Assembly: GCA_026196445.1 (NCBI GenBank)
Contig: JAPHTE010000381.1
Span: 1-12,016, forward strand
Length of the DNA stretch: 12,016 nucleotides
Origin: Lysobacterales bacterium
GTDB lineage: Bacteria > Pseudomonadota > Gammaproteobacteria > Xanthomonadales > SZUA-36
Direction: 5' to 3'
A program made the translations under genes and the position numbers. Below, piece by piece: positions 1 to 7,092 of the stretch. Each line of letters begins with the position of its first letter. Positions within the stretch are counted from its first letter, which is position 1. The notes under the pieces are model-generated. The model searched no databases. It was not told the origin of the DNA and saw nothing but the letters and a program-made list of their open reading frames with translations.

Positions 1-1638
1 GATATGTACAAGACATTTGCGCGCATTTCTTCCTATGCCGGCATGGCGTCGGATGCAGATACCCGGGATGCCGATAATCAGCGGCGGCGTACGGAAGTAC
101 AGATCCTGGGCAGCAAGTTCTCCGAAAAGACCTCCTTTATCGACCCTGAAATTATTGCCATCGGGGCAGAGACGCTGAAAGGCTATCTGGAAGAGTTGAG
201 TGGCCTGGCGCCCTACAAGCATGACATCCTGGATACCTTGCGACAGTCGAAGCACGTATTGGACGCCGATGCCGAGGCCATGATGGCGGCGACCTCGATG
301 ATGCGCACCCTGCCTTCCAACACCTACCGCACATTGGCCAATGCCGATATGCCCTGGCCGACGATTACCCTGTCCACCGGCGAAGAAGTGTATCTGGATC
401 AGTCGGGTTATTCGAAATACCGCTCGACCGACGTGCGTTCGGACCGCCAGGCAGTGTTTGAAAGTTTCTGGAGCAAATGGAAAGAGTACGAGCGTACCGT
501 GGGAACGACACTGGCCGGCCAGGTCAACGTGCACGTTTTCAACCACCGCCAGCGTGGTTACCCCAACTCGCTCGCGGCATCACTGGATAACAACAATATT
601 CCCGAAACGGTTTACCACACGCTGATTGCGGAAACCAATGCCAACCTTGGCACGCTGCACCGTTACCTGGAGTTGCGCGCGCGTATGCTGGGGATAGACG
701 ACCTGCGTTACTTTGACGGTTATCCCTCGCTGGTCGAAAGCAACAAGGAATTCCCGGTTTCCGCCGGCAAGCAACTGACGCTCGAAGCCGTGGAACCGCT
801 TGGCAATGCCTATACCGAGGTCATGTCCAGCGGGTTTGAAAACCGCTGGATGGATGTCTATCCGCGTCCGGGCAAGCGTTCGGGCGCTTACATGAACGGC
901 AGCGCCTACGACGTGCACCCCTACGTCCTGCTGAACTACAACGACGATTACGACTCGGTGTCTACGCTGGCGCATGAATGGGGCCACGCAATGCACTCCT
1001 ACCTGGCCAACAAGAACCAGCCTTACCCAACGGCAGGTTATTCGATTTTCACCGCCGAGATCGCCTCCACGTTCAACCAGGCGCTATTGCTCGATCACAT
1101 GCTGAAGACGGCTGAGAGCGACGAGGAGCGTCTGTACTACCTGGGCAGTGCACTTGAAAACCTGCGTACGACCTATTTCCGCCAGACCATGTTTGCCGAG
1201 TTCGAACTGGCGATCCACGAACGCGGTGAAGCCGGAGAGGCGCTGACCGGCGCCAAGTTCACCGAGATTTATGGTGACCTGTTGCGCCGCTACCATGGCC
1301 ACGACAAGGGCGTCATGACGATCGATGACCTGTATACGGTTGAGTGGGCCTATATCCCGCATTTCTACTACAACTTCTACGTGTACCAGTACGCGACATC
1401 ACTGGCGGCGTCATCGTTGCTGGCCGATTCGATCCTGCAGGGCCATCCCGGGGCCGTCGAGAACTACATGAATCTGCTCAAAGCAGGTGGTTCCGACTAT
1501 CCGTATGAATTATTGACACGGGCAGGTGTTGACCTGGCCACGGCGACGCCATACCAGGCGTTGATCAAGCGTATGGAAGCCATCATGGACCAGATCGAGG
1601 AAATCCTGGATCGGCGTGGAGCGGATACCGCGCCTTGA
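1..1638 (+). CDS. pepF: Oligoendopeptidase F, M3 metallopeptidase (5' end outside window)
   Basis: This is a cytoplasmic zinc endopeptidase of the M3 (thimet/oligopeptidase F) family, which cleaves short peptides and recycles peptide fragments. The zinc-binding HEWGH motif is at residues 324-328 counted from the ATG at base 4. The downstream glutamate that supplies the third ligand is E352, in a TAEIAST segment. The C-terminal part has the aromatic-rich YNFYVYQYATS stretch typical of PepF. The frame is open back to base 1, with an Asp codon before the ATG, and family members are usually about 600 residues against 544 here. The true start therefore almost certainly lies upstream, and the ATG at base 4 is internal. 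A strong intrinsic terminator follows 25 bases after the stop. Family assignment is secure; peptide specificity cannot be read from the sequence. Confidence 0.93.
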   Translation, partial: DMYKTFARISSYAGMASDADTRDADNQRRRTEVQILGSKFSEKTSFIDPEIIAIGAETLKGYLEELSGLAPYKHDILDTLRQSKHVLDADAEAMMAATSMMRTLPSNTYRTLANADMPWPTITLSTGEEVYLDQSGYSKYRSTDVRSDRQAVFESFWSKWKEYERTVGTTLAGQVNVHVFNHRQRGYPNSLAASLDNNNIPETVYHTLIAETNANLGTLHRYLELRARMLGIDDLRYFDGYPSLVESNKEFPVSAGKQLTLEAVEPLGNAYTEVMSSGFENRWMDVYPRPGKRSGAYMNGSAYDVHPYVLLNYNDDYDSVSTLAHEWGHAMHSYLANKNQPYPTAGYSIFTAEIASTFNQALLLDHMLKTAESDEERLYYLGSALENLRTTYFRQTMFAEFELAIHERGEAGEALTGAKFTEIYGDLLRRYHGHDKGVMTIDDLYTVEWAYIPHFYYNFYVYQYATSLAASSLLADSILQGHPGAVENYMNLLKAGGSDYPYELLTRAGVDLATATPYQALIKRMEAIMDQIEEILDRRGADTAP

Positions 1639-1662
1639 TACAGACCGGTTAATCAACCCCCA

Positions 1663-1692
1663 AAAGCCCCCGCTCGTTTTGGCGGGGGCTTT
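1663..1692 (+). terminator. Intrinsic terminator after pepF
   Basis: A perfect 11-bp stem pairs AAAGCCCCCGC (1663-1673) with GCGGGGGCTTT (1682-1692) around an 8-base loop, TCGTTTTG. It is GC-rich in the centre and ends in a short T run. It begins 25 bases after the pepF stop and ends 33 bases before the folD ATG, so folD probably uses its own promoter or depends on readthrough. Confidence 0.85.
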
Positions 1693-1713
1693 ATCGATTG
1701 GTCCGATTGGAGG

Positions 1714-1719
1714 TATGCT
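1714..1719 (+). promoter_or_regulatory. Possible -10 element directly upstream of folD
   Basis: TATGCT differs from the consensus TATAAT at two positions and lies 6 bases before the folD ATG, in the 33 bases between the pepF terminator and folD. If it is used, transcription would start at or next to the ATG, giving a leaderless message. No good -35 is visible: the bases at the expected spacing overlap the end of the terminator. A GGAGG at 1709-1713 is 12 bases from the ATG, a long spacing, and would be excluded from such a transcript. Confidence 0.25.
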
Positions 1720-1725
1720 GCCACC

Positions 1726-2580
1726 ATGAACAAAGCCAAATTGATGGACGGCACTGCGTTGGCCGCGCGTTTACTTGCTGAAGCGAAGATCAAGGTCGAT
1801 AAGATTCATCAGCTTACCGGCGTTACACCCACGCTGGCCACGGTGCTGGTCGGTGATGACCCGGCTTCAGCCACTTACGTGCGCATGAAGCGCAAGCGTT
1901 GTGAAGACGCTGGCATGAAGTCTTTGCTGCTCGAACTGCCACAGGGCACCAGCACCGAAGAACTGGTGATTGAAATTGAAAAACTCGGTACGGATGATGC
2001 TGTGCACGGGATTCTCGTGCAACATCCGGTCCCGGCCCCAATCGACAAACGTGCTGCTTTCGAGGCGATTCCCGTTGAAAAAGACGTTGATGGCGTTACC
2101 GCCGGGACTTTGGGGCGGGTGATCCTGGGTATGCCGGGCTTTGCTGCCTGTACACCCAAGGGCATCATGCGTTTGCTCGACGAGTACAATGTCGATCTCG
2201 ACGGCACGCACGCCGTGGTCATTGGACGCAGCCCGATCCTTGGCCGACCGATGGCCTCTATGCTGATCAACCGCCACGCCACGGTGACCCTGTGCCACTC
2301 GCGCACCCGTTCACTGCCCAGCCTGGTGCGCAACGCGGACGTGATCATTGCTGCGGTCGGTAAACCGCGCTTCGTCAAAGGCGGTTGGATCAAGGTTGGC
2401 GCCGTGGTCATCGACGCCGGCTATAACCCGGGAAATATCGGTGACGTGGATTTTGATAACGCCATCGAACCGTGTTCCCTGATCACGCCAGTGCCCGGCG
2501 GTGTCGGGCCGATGACGATTGCGACCCTGATCGACCAGACCGCCGACGCGGCGGCGCAACAGCTGGGTGTTGACATTTAG
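1726..2580 (+). CDS. folD: Bifunctional methylenetetrahydrofolate dehydrogenase / cyclohydrolase
   Basis: This cytoplasmic enzyme interconverts 5,10-methylene-, 5,10-methenyl- and 10-formyl-tetrahydrofolate, using NADP+ in the dehydrogenase step, and supplies one-carbon units for purine and formyl-methionine synthesis. Its 284 residues match the family length. The expected active-site residues are present: Y51 and K55 (in YVRMK), Q99 and D122 (in KDVDGV). The nucleotide-binding loop GRSPILGRP is at 167-175 and the signature PGGVGPMT at 257-264. Two motifs deviate from the common forms: VQHPVP at 98-103 where VQLPLP is usual, and ACTPKG rather than PCTPKG near 141-146. It follows a terminator and probably shares a transcript with the cupin gene 24 bases downstream. 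The ATG at 1726 is favoured by the family N-terminus, although the GGAGG at 1709-1713 is rather distant. Confidence 0.95.
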   Translation: MNKAKLMDGTALAARLLAEAKIKVDKIHQLTGVTPTLATVLVGDDPASATYVRMKRKRCEDAGMKSLLLELPQGTSTEELVIEIEKLGTDDAVHGILVQHPVPAPIDKRAAFEAIPVEKDVDGVTAGTLGRVILGMPGFAACTPKGIMRLLDEYNVDLDGTHAVVIGRSPILGRPMASMLINRHATVTLCHSRTRSLPSLVRNADVIIAAVGKPRFVKGGWIKVGAVVIDAGYNPGNIGDVDFDNAIEPCSLITPVPGGVGPMTIATLIDQTADAAAQQLGVDI

Positions 2581-2604
2581 TTGACCGAATCATCGGAGCA
2601 GGAC

Positions 2605-3027
2605 ATGAAAACAGCCAGATTCATTCTTCACGTTGGTATTGGCACCGTTTGCATGGTGTCGGCCACAGCTGGAGAAAAAACGTACACGATCGATGACGTC
2701 GTTAACACGTTCGACGCCAACAAGGTCAAACAGACCAAGGCGGGTTACCAGTACTGGTTCGCCGATAAGACATTCGCCGATGGCAAGACCCTGAAACTCA
2801 GTGTCGTCAGGCCCAACACCGCGACCCATGCGCCACATACCCACACCGAGGACGAGTTCTTTTTCGTGCTGGAGGGCACCGCTGAATTTTACCTCGACGG
2901 CGAAACCAGGACCGGCGGGCCGATGACCAGCTTCTACTGTCCCCCGGGCTCGACCCACGGCATCAGGAATGCGGGTGATACCGAGCTCAAGTACCTGGTC
3001 ATCAAGCGTTACCTGCCCAAGGACTAA
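2605..3027 (+). CDS. Exported cupin-domain protein
   Basis: This 140-residue single-domain cupin has an N-terminal signal peptide: a Lys/Arg-containing start, a hydrophobic core to about residue 19, and small residues (ATAG) around 20-23 as the likely cleavage region. It is therefore probably periplasmic. Cupin motif 1 has H78, H80 and E84 followed by G91. Motif 2 has PPGSTHGIRN at 113-122, which supplies H118. These four residues form the classical metal site. The ATG at 2605 is preferred over the TTG at 2581 because GGAG at 2595-2598 is six bases upstream and because it puts the signal peptide at the N-terminus. The gene lies 24 bases after folD, and its stop overlaps by three bases that of the convergent lysR gene. 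The substrate is unknown: cupins include dioxygenases, isomerases and plain sugar- or metal-binding proteins. Confidence 0.8.
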   Translation: MKTARFILHVGIGTVCMVSATAGEKTYTIDDVVNTFDANKVKQTKAGYQYWFADKTFADGKTLKLSVVRPNTATHAPHTHTEDEFFFVLEGTAEFYLDGETRTGGPMTSFYCPPGSTHGIRNAGDTELKYLVIKRYLPKD

Positions 3028-3965
3028 TCCGGTAACGCTGCTTCGCCTGTATCGGCGGGTAGCGAGTATTTCACCTGTCGCCTGATTGCCTCCGCCATGG
3101 CCAGCGTGGCCGGGCCGGCGCCCTCGGCGTCGGTGATAACCATGTACAGGTCGGCGTACCTGCGCGCACCGTGTTCCAGCGGTAACGGTTTCAACAAGCC
3201 CCTCTCCAGTTCGCCACGGATTTTCAACAGCGGTGACCAGGCAAAACCCAGGCCCTGGCAGAGTGCCTGGATACGGGTGCCCATGGTGCTGACGGTGAGT
3301 CGTTGCTCGGTGCGCAGCCAGCCCACGTTCAAGTCGCGTCTTTCGCCACTGTCACGCACCACCAGTTGCCGGTGTTGCTGCAGGTCACGGTCGGTCAGCG
3401 GCCTGTCCAGTTGATGCAGCGGGTGATCCGGGCTCGCCACGCAGGCAAATTCGAGGCGTAGAAGGTGATCGCCTAGCCAGCCTTGTGGGACATGCGGGGT
3501 AATGGCGAGTTGTACGTGCCCGCGCCTGACCAGGTCCGCGGCACCGGAAATGATACTTTCTTCCAGTTCAACCCGTGTGCCGGGATAGGCCCCGGTAAAA
3601 TCCGCGATTGCAGGCAGCAAGACCTGGTTGGGGAATATGGCGTCGACTGCGATATGCAGCTCGGCCTCGACACCGGCAGCCAGGGTGTGCGCCATGCGTT
3701 CGATGTCCGCTGCCTCATCGAGCAAAATCCGGGCGCGGCGCAGCGCCATTTCACCGACCTGGGTCAATACCGCGCGTCGCCCCTTGATTCTAAATACGGC
3801 GGTACCCAGTGCCTGTTCCAGGCGTTGGATACTGTGGCTGACGGTGGATTGGCTCTTGTCCAACGCCTCGGCTGCGTTTGCGTAGCCGCCGGCATCCACC
3901 ACCGCTACCAAAGAGCGCCAGTGGTCAAGGCTGACCTGTGGAAAACCAGACTTTATATCGAACAT
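3024..3965 (-). CDS. LysR-type transcriptional regulator
   Basis: This 313-residue protein has the standard LysR layout. A winged helix-turn-helix occupies residues 13-70, with the HTH around 28-47 (the YANAAEALDKSQSTVSHSI region). A linker helix runs to about 90, and an effector-binding domain begins with the ELHIAVD strand. Such proteins usually act as tetramers that bind a T-N11-A operator, repress their own gene and activate a divergent neighbour when an effector binds. Here the divergent neighbour is the azoR-pirin operon, 81 bases away across an AT-rich region with inverted repeats, so that operon is the likely target. The effector may be a quinone or aromatic substrate of AzoR, but that is inference. 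No Shine-Dalgarno is visible before the ATG; TTTAAT lies four bases upstream. The 3' end overlaps the cupin gene tail to tail. Confidence 0.93.
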   Translation of the reverse strand: MFDIKSGFPQVSLDHWRSLVAVVDAGGYANAAEALDKSQSTVSHSIQRLEQALGTAVFRIKGRRAVLTQVGEMALRRARILLDEAADIERMAHTLAAGVEAELHIAVDAIFPNQVLLPAIADFTGAYPGTRVELEESIISGAADLVRRGHVQLAITPHVPQGWLGDHLLRLEFACVASPDHPLHQLDRPLTDRDLQQHRQLVVRDSGERRDLNVGWLRTEQRLTVSTMGTRIQALCQGLGFAWSPLLKIRGELERGLLKPLPLEHGARRYADLYMVITDAEGAGPATLAMAEAIRRQVKYSLPADTGEAALPD

Positions 3966-3969
3966 ATAG

Positions 3970-3975
3970 ATTAAA
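3970..3975 (-). promoter_or_regulatory. Possible -10 element just upstream of lysR
   Basis: Read on the minus strand, these bases are TTTAAT, five of six matches to TATAAT, ending four bases before the lysR ATG at 3965. There is no ribosome-binding site between them, so a start of transcription here would give a message with almost no leader. The spacing is slightly short for a start exactly at the ATG, and no convincing -35 is present. The region is AT-rich, where such hexamers arise by chance. Confidence 0.22.
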
Positions 3976-3984
3976 AGAAACGAA

Positions 3985-4012
3985 TTAGTACTATTTATTA
4001 TGCACTAAATAG
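3985..4012. promoter_or_regulatory. Nested inverted repeats, candidate LysR operator
   Basis: Two inverted repeats lie between the divergent lysR and azoR genes. The outer one is TTAGT (3985-3989) with ACTAA (4004-4008), separated by 14 bases. The other is CTATTT (3991-3996) with AAATAG (4007-4012), separated by 10 bases. LysR regulators bind imperfect AT-rich dyads in exactly this position, between their own gene and the target. The whole 3966-4046 spacer is much richer in A and T than its surroundings. The symmetry is seen directly; binding by this particular LysR protein is inference. Confidence 0.45.
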
Positions 4013-4046
4013 ATATTACTGTGTATTCAAACTATGGAGGTCAATG

Positions 4047-4682
4047 ATGAAACGCATACTCTTGATACACAGCAGCCTGTTTGGCGATGACAGCGCCAGT
4101 ACCGGAATCGCCCAGTCGTTGGTCGAAAGACTGCTCCGTGAACACCCGGGCAGCAAGGTGACGACACTGGACCTGGCCAGGGAAGCCCTGCCGCACCTGG
4201 CAGCAGAGGAGTTCAACAGCTGGTTGGTGCCGGAAGAGCAACGCGACGCCGGCCAACGGTCCCTGGCCGTTATTTCCGACCGGTTGATCGATCAGTTGAT
4301 GTCCCACGATGTCCTCATTTTGGCGGTGCCGATGTATAACCTGGGAATACCGTCTACGCTTAAGGTATGGATTGACCGTGTCTCCCGTGCAGGCAAGACG
4401 TTTGCGTATACCAGCGATGGGCCAAAGGGCCTGGTAAGGGGTATGCAGGCCTACCTGGTGTTGTCTCGGGGTGGCCTGTACCGCGGCACGCCGCTGGATA
4501 CGCAAACAGGTTATTTGACCTCGGTGCTGGGCCTGATGGGCATTACCGATGTCGAAACCATTTTTGCCGAGGGGCTGAACATGGGTGGAGATACGCGACA
4601 GAAGTCCATTGACGCGGCGATGGCGAAAGTGCGGGAACTACCGGTCAATGAACACGAGGAGTACGGCTATGCAGCAGCGTAA
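4047..4682 (+). CDS. azoR: FMN-dependent NADH-azoreductase / quinone reductase
   Basis: This 211-residue flavodoxin-fold oxidoreductase belongs to the AzoR (formerly AcpD) family. It reduces quinones and azo dyes by two electrons from NAD(P)H through bound FMN, as a cytoplasmic dimer. FMN-binding features are visible: the phosphate-binding HSS...SAST loop near residues 8-19, PMYN at 95-98 followed by IPSTLKVWIDR, and SRGG at 140-143. The late FAEGLNMG segment is typical of the family. Of two adjacent ATGs (4044 and 4047) the second is chosen, because GGAGG at 4036-4040 is then six bases away rather than three. The gene overlaps the following pirin by 14 bases, and the two are surely co-transcribed. 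The divergent LysR gene is the probable regulator. The natural substrate is likely a quinone, but specificity cannot be read from sequence. Confidence 0.9.
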   Translation: MKRILLIHSSLFGDDSASTGIAQSLVERLLREHPGSKVTTLDLAREALPHLAAEEFNSWLVPEEQRDAGQRSLAVISDRLIDQLMSHDVLILAVPMYNLGIPSTLKVWIDRVSRAGKTFAYTSDGPKGLVRGMQAYLVLSRGGLYRGTPLDTQTGYLTSVLGLMGITDVETIFAEGLNMGGDTRQKSIDAAMAKVRELPVNEHEEYGYAAA

Positions 4683-5520
4683 CATCACGAATGTCATGTC
4701 ATCACGGCCGGCGTCGGACGGCGCTGGCGTCAAAATCAATCGCCTGTCCGGTTTCGGCAGCCGGTTGAACATGGACCCATTCCTGATGCTGGATGAAATT
4801 CGTTCCGATAACGAGGACGAATACCGTGCTGGATTCCCACCGCATCCTCACCGTGGCTTTGAAACCGTGACCTATATGCGCGCCGGTGGATTCTCCCACC
4901 GTGACTCGATGGGTAACGAAGGCAGCATCAATGCAGGTGGCGCGCAGTGGATGACTGCAGGCAGCGGCGTGATTCATTCGGAAATGCCGCTACCCGGTGA
5001 CAGCCCGATGATGCATGGCTTCCAGTTTTGGCTGAACCTGCCGGCGGCGGAAAAAATGGGACCGCCATCCTACCGGGATATACAGGGCGGGGACATGGTG
5101 GAGTTTCGGCAGGACGATGCGCAAATTCGCCTGGTTGCAGGCGTGATGGCAGGACACGAAGGGGTCGTAACCGGCAAGACCACCCGCGCTTTGCTGGCCG
5201 ATGTCAGCATACCCGCTGGAGGCAAGGTGGAATTGAAATACGACGATGAGTTATCAAGCCAGTTTTATGTTTACGAAGGTAGCGTGCGAGTAGGTGAAAC
5301 GTTGGTGAAAATCGGCCAACTCGCCAGTTTGGGTGGAGGCGACGCCTTACAACTTGTGGCTGGGGAGCAGGCCGGCCTGTTGCTGTTTGGCGGCTTGCCG
5401 ATCAATGAACCGGTTGCTCACCATGGTCCCTTTGTCATGAACACGGCGGCAGAAATCGAACAGGCGATCAGGGATTACCAGCGCGGTACGCTGGTCAAAC
5501 ACCCGGCCAGGTCTTTATAG
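4669..5520 (+). CDS. Pirin family protein
   Basis: This 283-residue bicupin matches the pirin family. The N-terminal cupin holds the expected metal ligands H59 and H61 (in HPHRGFETVTY) and H103 and E105 (in GVIHSEMP). The C-terminal Pirin_C domain follows from about residue 170. Bacterial pirins bind iron; some oxidise quercetin-type flavonols and others modulate metabolic enzymes. The ATG at 4669 is chosen over the upstream in-frame ATG at 4585: GAGGAG at 4656-4661 lies seven bases before it, and the protein then begins at the family's usual N-terminus. The start lies inside the end of azoR, in another frame, which suggests translational coupling. Pairing with AzoR under a divergent LysR suggests a role in handling quinones or flavonoids, which is inference. 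Confidence 0.9.
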   Translation: MQQRNITNVMSSRPASDGAGVKINRLSGFGSRLNMDPFLMLDEIRSDNEDEYRAGFPPHPHRGFETVTYMRAGGFSHRDSMGNEGSINAGGAQWMTAGSGVIHSEMPLPGDSPMMHGFQFWLNLPAAEKMGPPSYRDIQGGDMVEFRQDDAQIRLVAGVMAGHEGVVTGKTTRALLADVSIPAGGKVELKYDDELSSQFYVYEGSVRVGETLVKIGQLASLGGGDALQLVAGEQAGLLLFGGLPINEPVAHHGPFVMNTAAEIEQAIRDYQRGTLVKHPARSL

Positions 5521-5544
5521 CTTCCGGGCCGGGAAATTCGCGAT

Positions 5545-5964
5545 TTACCGCACCGCAGTGTCATTGATGACCACGGCTTCGAAACTGGTACGCACTGCTG
5601 CGGGCAGGCGGATCGGTTTTCCGCGCGTGTGGTCAATGAAAGCCCAATCTGTTTCGGCCGTCGCGATGGTGTCGTCGTCCCGCGTGATCCGGTAACGACG
5701 CAACGAGGTAGCCGGTTTCAAATTGGCAACCCAGGTTTTTATGATAAGTTTGTCGCGCTCAAAAGCCGGCTGCAGGTAGGTGATCTGGTGTGAACGCACG
5801 ACCCATCCCGCACCCAGTTCCTTGTAGGCAAGCGAAGACCAGCCGATGGCCGTGGAATGCGCAATGGCGGCGAGCTGCATCCACCTGACGTAATGATAGT
5901 TGCCGGCATGTCCCAGCTCATCGATGTCTCCGGCGGTAACGGTGTAGGAGTATTCAAAATGCAT
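5545..5964 (-). CDS. Hotdog-fold acyl-CoA thioesterase (4HBT/YbgC type)
   Basis: This 139-residue protein belongs to the single-domain hotdog thioesterases, which hydrolyse acyl-CoA thioesters as dimers or tetramers in the cytoplasm. The N-terminal segment DIDELGHAGNYHYVRWMQ (residues 13-30) is the family's catalytic signature, with D13 or D15 as the likely active-site acid and GH in the usual place. The central part (VVRSHQITYLQPA) and the TDWAFID strand also fit. The start is supported by GGAG at 5973-5976 (minus strand), eight bases upstream. It converges on pirin, with 24 bases between the stops, and is divergent from the dienelactone hydrolase gene. The acyl substrate is not evident: short-chain and aromatic acyl-CoAs are both used in the family. 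Confidence 0.85.
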   Translation of the reverse strand: MHFEYSYTVTAGDIDELGHAGNYHYVRWMQLAAIAHSTAIGWSSLAYKELGAGWVVRSHQITYLQPAFERDKLIIKTWVANLKPATSLRRYRITRDDDTIATAETDWAFIDHTRGKPIRLPAAVRTSFEAVVINDTAVR

Positions 5965-6009
5965 GTCCGTTGCTCCGTAATGACTGCGTCAGCGTGTTTT
6001 GGAACATGG

Positions 6010-6017
6010 ACTATACT
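6010..6017. promoter_or_regulatory. Candidate shared divergent -10 element
   Basis: ACTATACT reads as TATACT on the plus strand (6012-6017) and TATAGT on the minus strand (6015-6010); each matches TATAAT at five of six positions. Transcription starts about seven bases beyond each would give leaders of roughly 40 bases for both the thioesterase (minus) and the hydrolase (plus), whose start codons are 101 bases apart. No good -35 is visible on either side. Confidence 0.35.
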
Positions 6018-6065
6018 TGATTCGAACGCTTATGACTGCCAGCCAGGACGATCGCGAGGATTGCA

Positions 6066-6977
6066 ATGACGAACAACGAGAGCACCGCCACGCCGAAGAC
6101 CCGCCCCATTCCGCAGGAAGCATTCGACTGGTACGACGAGTACGCGCACGGTTTCATTGACCGGCGCACATTCATGGCCCGGCTGGCGGGCCTGGCTGCT
6201 ACCGGTATCGGCATGAGCGTGCTGACCGCCGCCTTGCTGCCGAACTACGCAGAAGCAGAGCAAATATCTTTCAACGACCCCGATATCAAGGCACGTTACG
6301 TGAAATTCCCATCACCGAAAGGTCACGGCGAAGGCCAGGGCTACCTGGTCGTGCCCACCGGGTTGGAAGGAAAAGCCCCGGCAGTATTGGTTGTCCACGA
6401 GAACCGCGGTTTGAACCCCTACATCAAGGACGTCGCTCGCCGCCTGGCAAAGGATGGGTACCTGGCGTTTGCACCCGATGCGCTCTATCCATTGGGCGGC
6501 TACCCGGGCAATGACGACGAGGGCAGGAGCATGCAGCGCAGTATGGACCGTGCAAAGATCGAGGAGGATTTTATCGCTGCGGCCAAATTCCTGGATAACA
6601 ACGAAAAGAGCGATGGCCACCTTGGCGCGGTCGGCTTCTGCTTTGGCGGTTATATTGTCAACATGCTGGCGGCGGTGATACCGGAGATACTGGATGCCGG
6701 CGTACCGTTTTACGGCACACCGGCCACCGAAGAATTACGCGTAAACGTGCGTGGCCCGCTGATGCTGCAGTTCGGTGAACTGGACAAACGCGTGAACGAC
6801 AGTTGGCCCGCCTACGAACAGGTGCTGAAGGAAAACGGGGCCGATTACGTGGCCTACGTTTACGCGGGCGCAAACCACGGCTTCCACAACGACTCGACCG
6901 GCCGTTACATACCCGAAGCAGCCGAGCTGGCCTGGTCACGCACGATCGGATTTTTCCGCGAGCACCTCGCTGACTGA
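6066..6977 (+). CDS. Dienelactone hydrolase family protein, YghX-like, probable Tat signal
   Basis: This 303-residue alpha/beta hydrolase resembles E. coli YghX along most of its length. The dienelactone hydrolase triad is visible: nucleophile C192 in GFCFGG, D240 in GELDKRV and H271 in NHGFHND, with the conserved VHENRGLNPYI segment at 110-120 supplying E112. Family members hydrolyse lactones or other small esters; the substrate here is unknown. Residues 32-36 read DRRTF, followed by a hydrophobic stretch to about 58 and small residues around 62-64. This resembles a twin-arginine export signal, though the 32 residues before the RR pair make an unusually long n-region. That same leading region (DWYDEYAHG) is conserved in YghX, so it may be part of the fold rather than a signal. 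The start is supported by GAGGA at 6056-6060. It is divergent from the thioesterase. Confidence 0.88.
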   Translation: MTNNESTATPKTRPIPQEAFDWYDEYAHGFIDRRTFMARLAGLAATGIGMSVLTAALLPNYAEAEQISFNDPDIKARYVKFPSPKGHGEGQGYLVVPTGLEGKAPAVLVVHENRGLNPYIKDVARRLAKDGYLAFAPDALYPLGGYPGNDDEGRSMQRSMDRAKIEEDFIAAAKFLDNNEKSDGHLGAVGFCFGGYIVNMLAAVIPEILDAGVPFYGTPATEELRVNVRGPLMLQFGELDKRVNDSWPAYEQVLKENGADYVAYVYAGANHGFHNDSTGRYIPEAAELAWSRTIGFFREHLAD

Positions 6978-7086
6978 ACGCTGGAAAATCCGCGCTTACT
7001 GGTCCTGATCGGTGGCCTCGTGTTCCTGGATCACCATGTTTTGGTGCGTCTGGATTTTTCCTTTTTAATACCCTGCCCAATGGGAG

Positions 7087-7092
7087 TATATT
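7087..7092 (+). promoter_or_regulatory. Possible -10 element upstream of the permease gene
   Basis: TATATT (five of six to consensus) lies about 70 bases before the GTG start of the permease. At the right distance upstream there is only a T-rich stretch (about 7062-7069) as a weak -35. The rest of the 187-base spacer 6978-7164 holds nothing else I can support beyond a short hairpin of doubtful meaning. Confidence 0.3.

Noticed and set aside
1867..2411. Overlapping minus-strand frames opposite folD
   Set aside because: folD is unambiguous here, and the antisense frames resemble no known protein.
4585..4668. Upstream in-frame extension of pirin from the ATG at 4585
   Set aside because: It lies inside azoR, has no fitting ribosome-binding site, and adds residues not expected in pirins; the ATG at 4669 has GAGGAG seven bases upstream.
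5502..5533. CCCGGCC / GGCCGGG inverted repeat between the pirin and thioesterase genes as a bidirectional terminator
   Set aside because: The 7-bp stem is real, but the loop is 18 bases and no T run follows on either strand. Weak as a terminator.
7032..7046. CACCA / TGGTG hairpin downstream of the dienelactone hydrolase as a terminator
   Set aside because: Only five pairs, and the T-rich stretch begins about ten bases after the stem.
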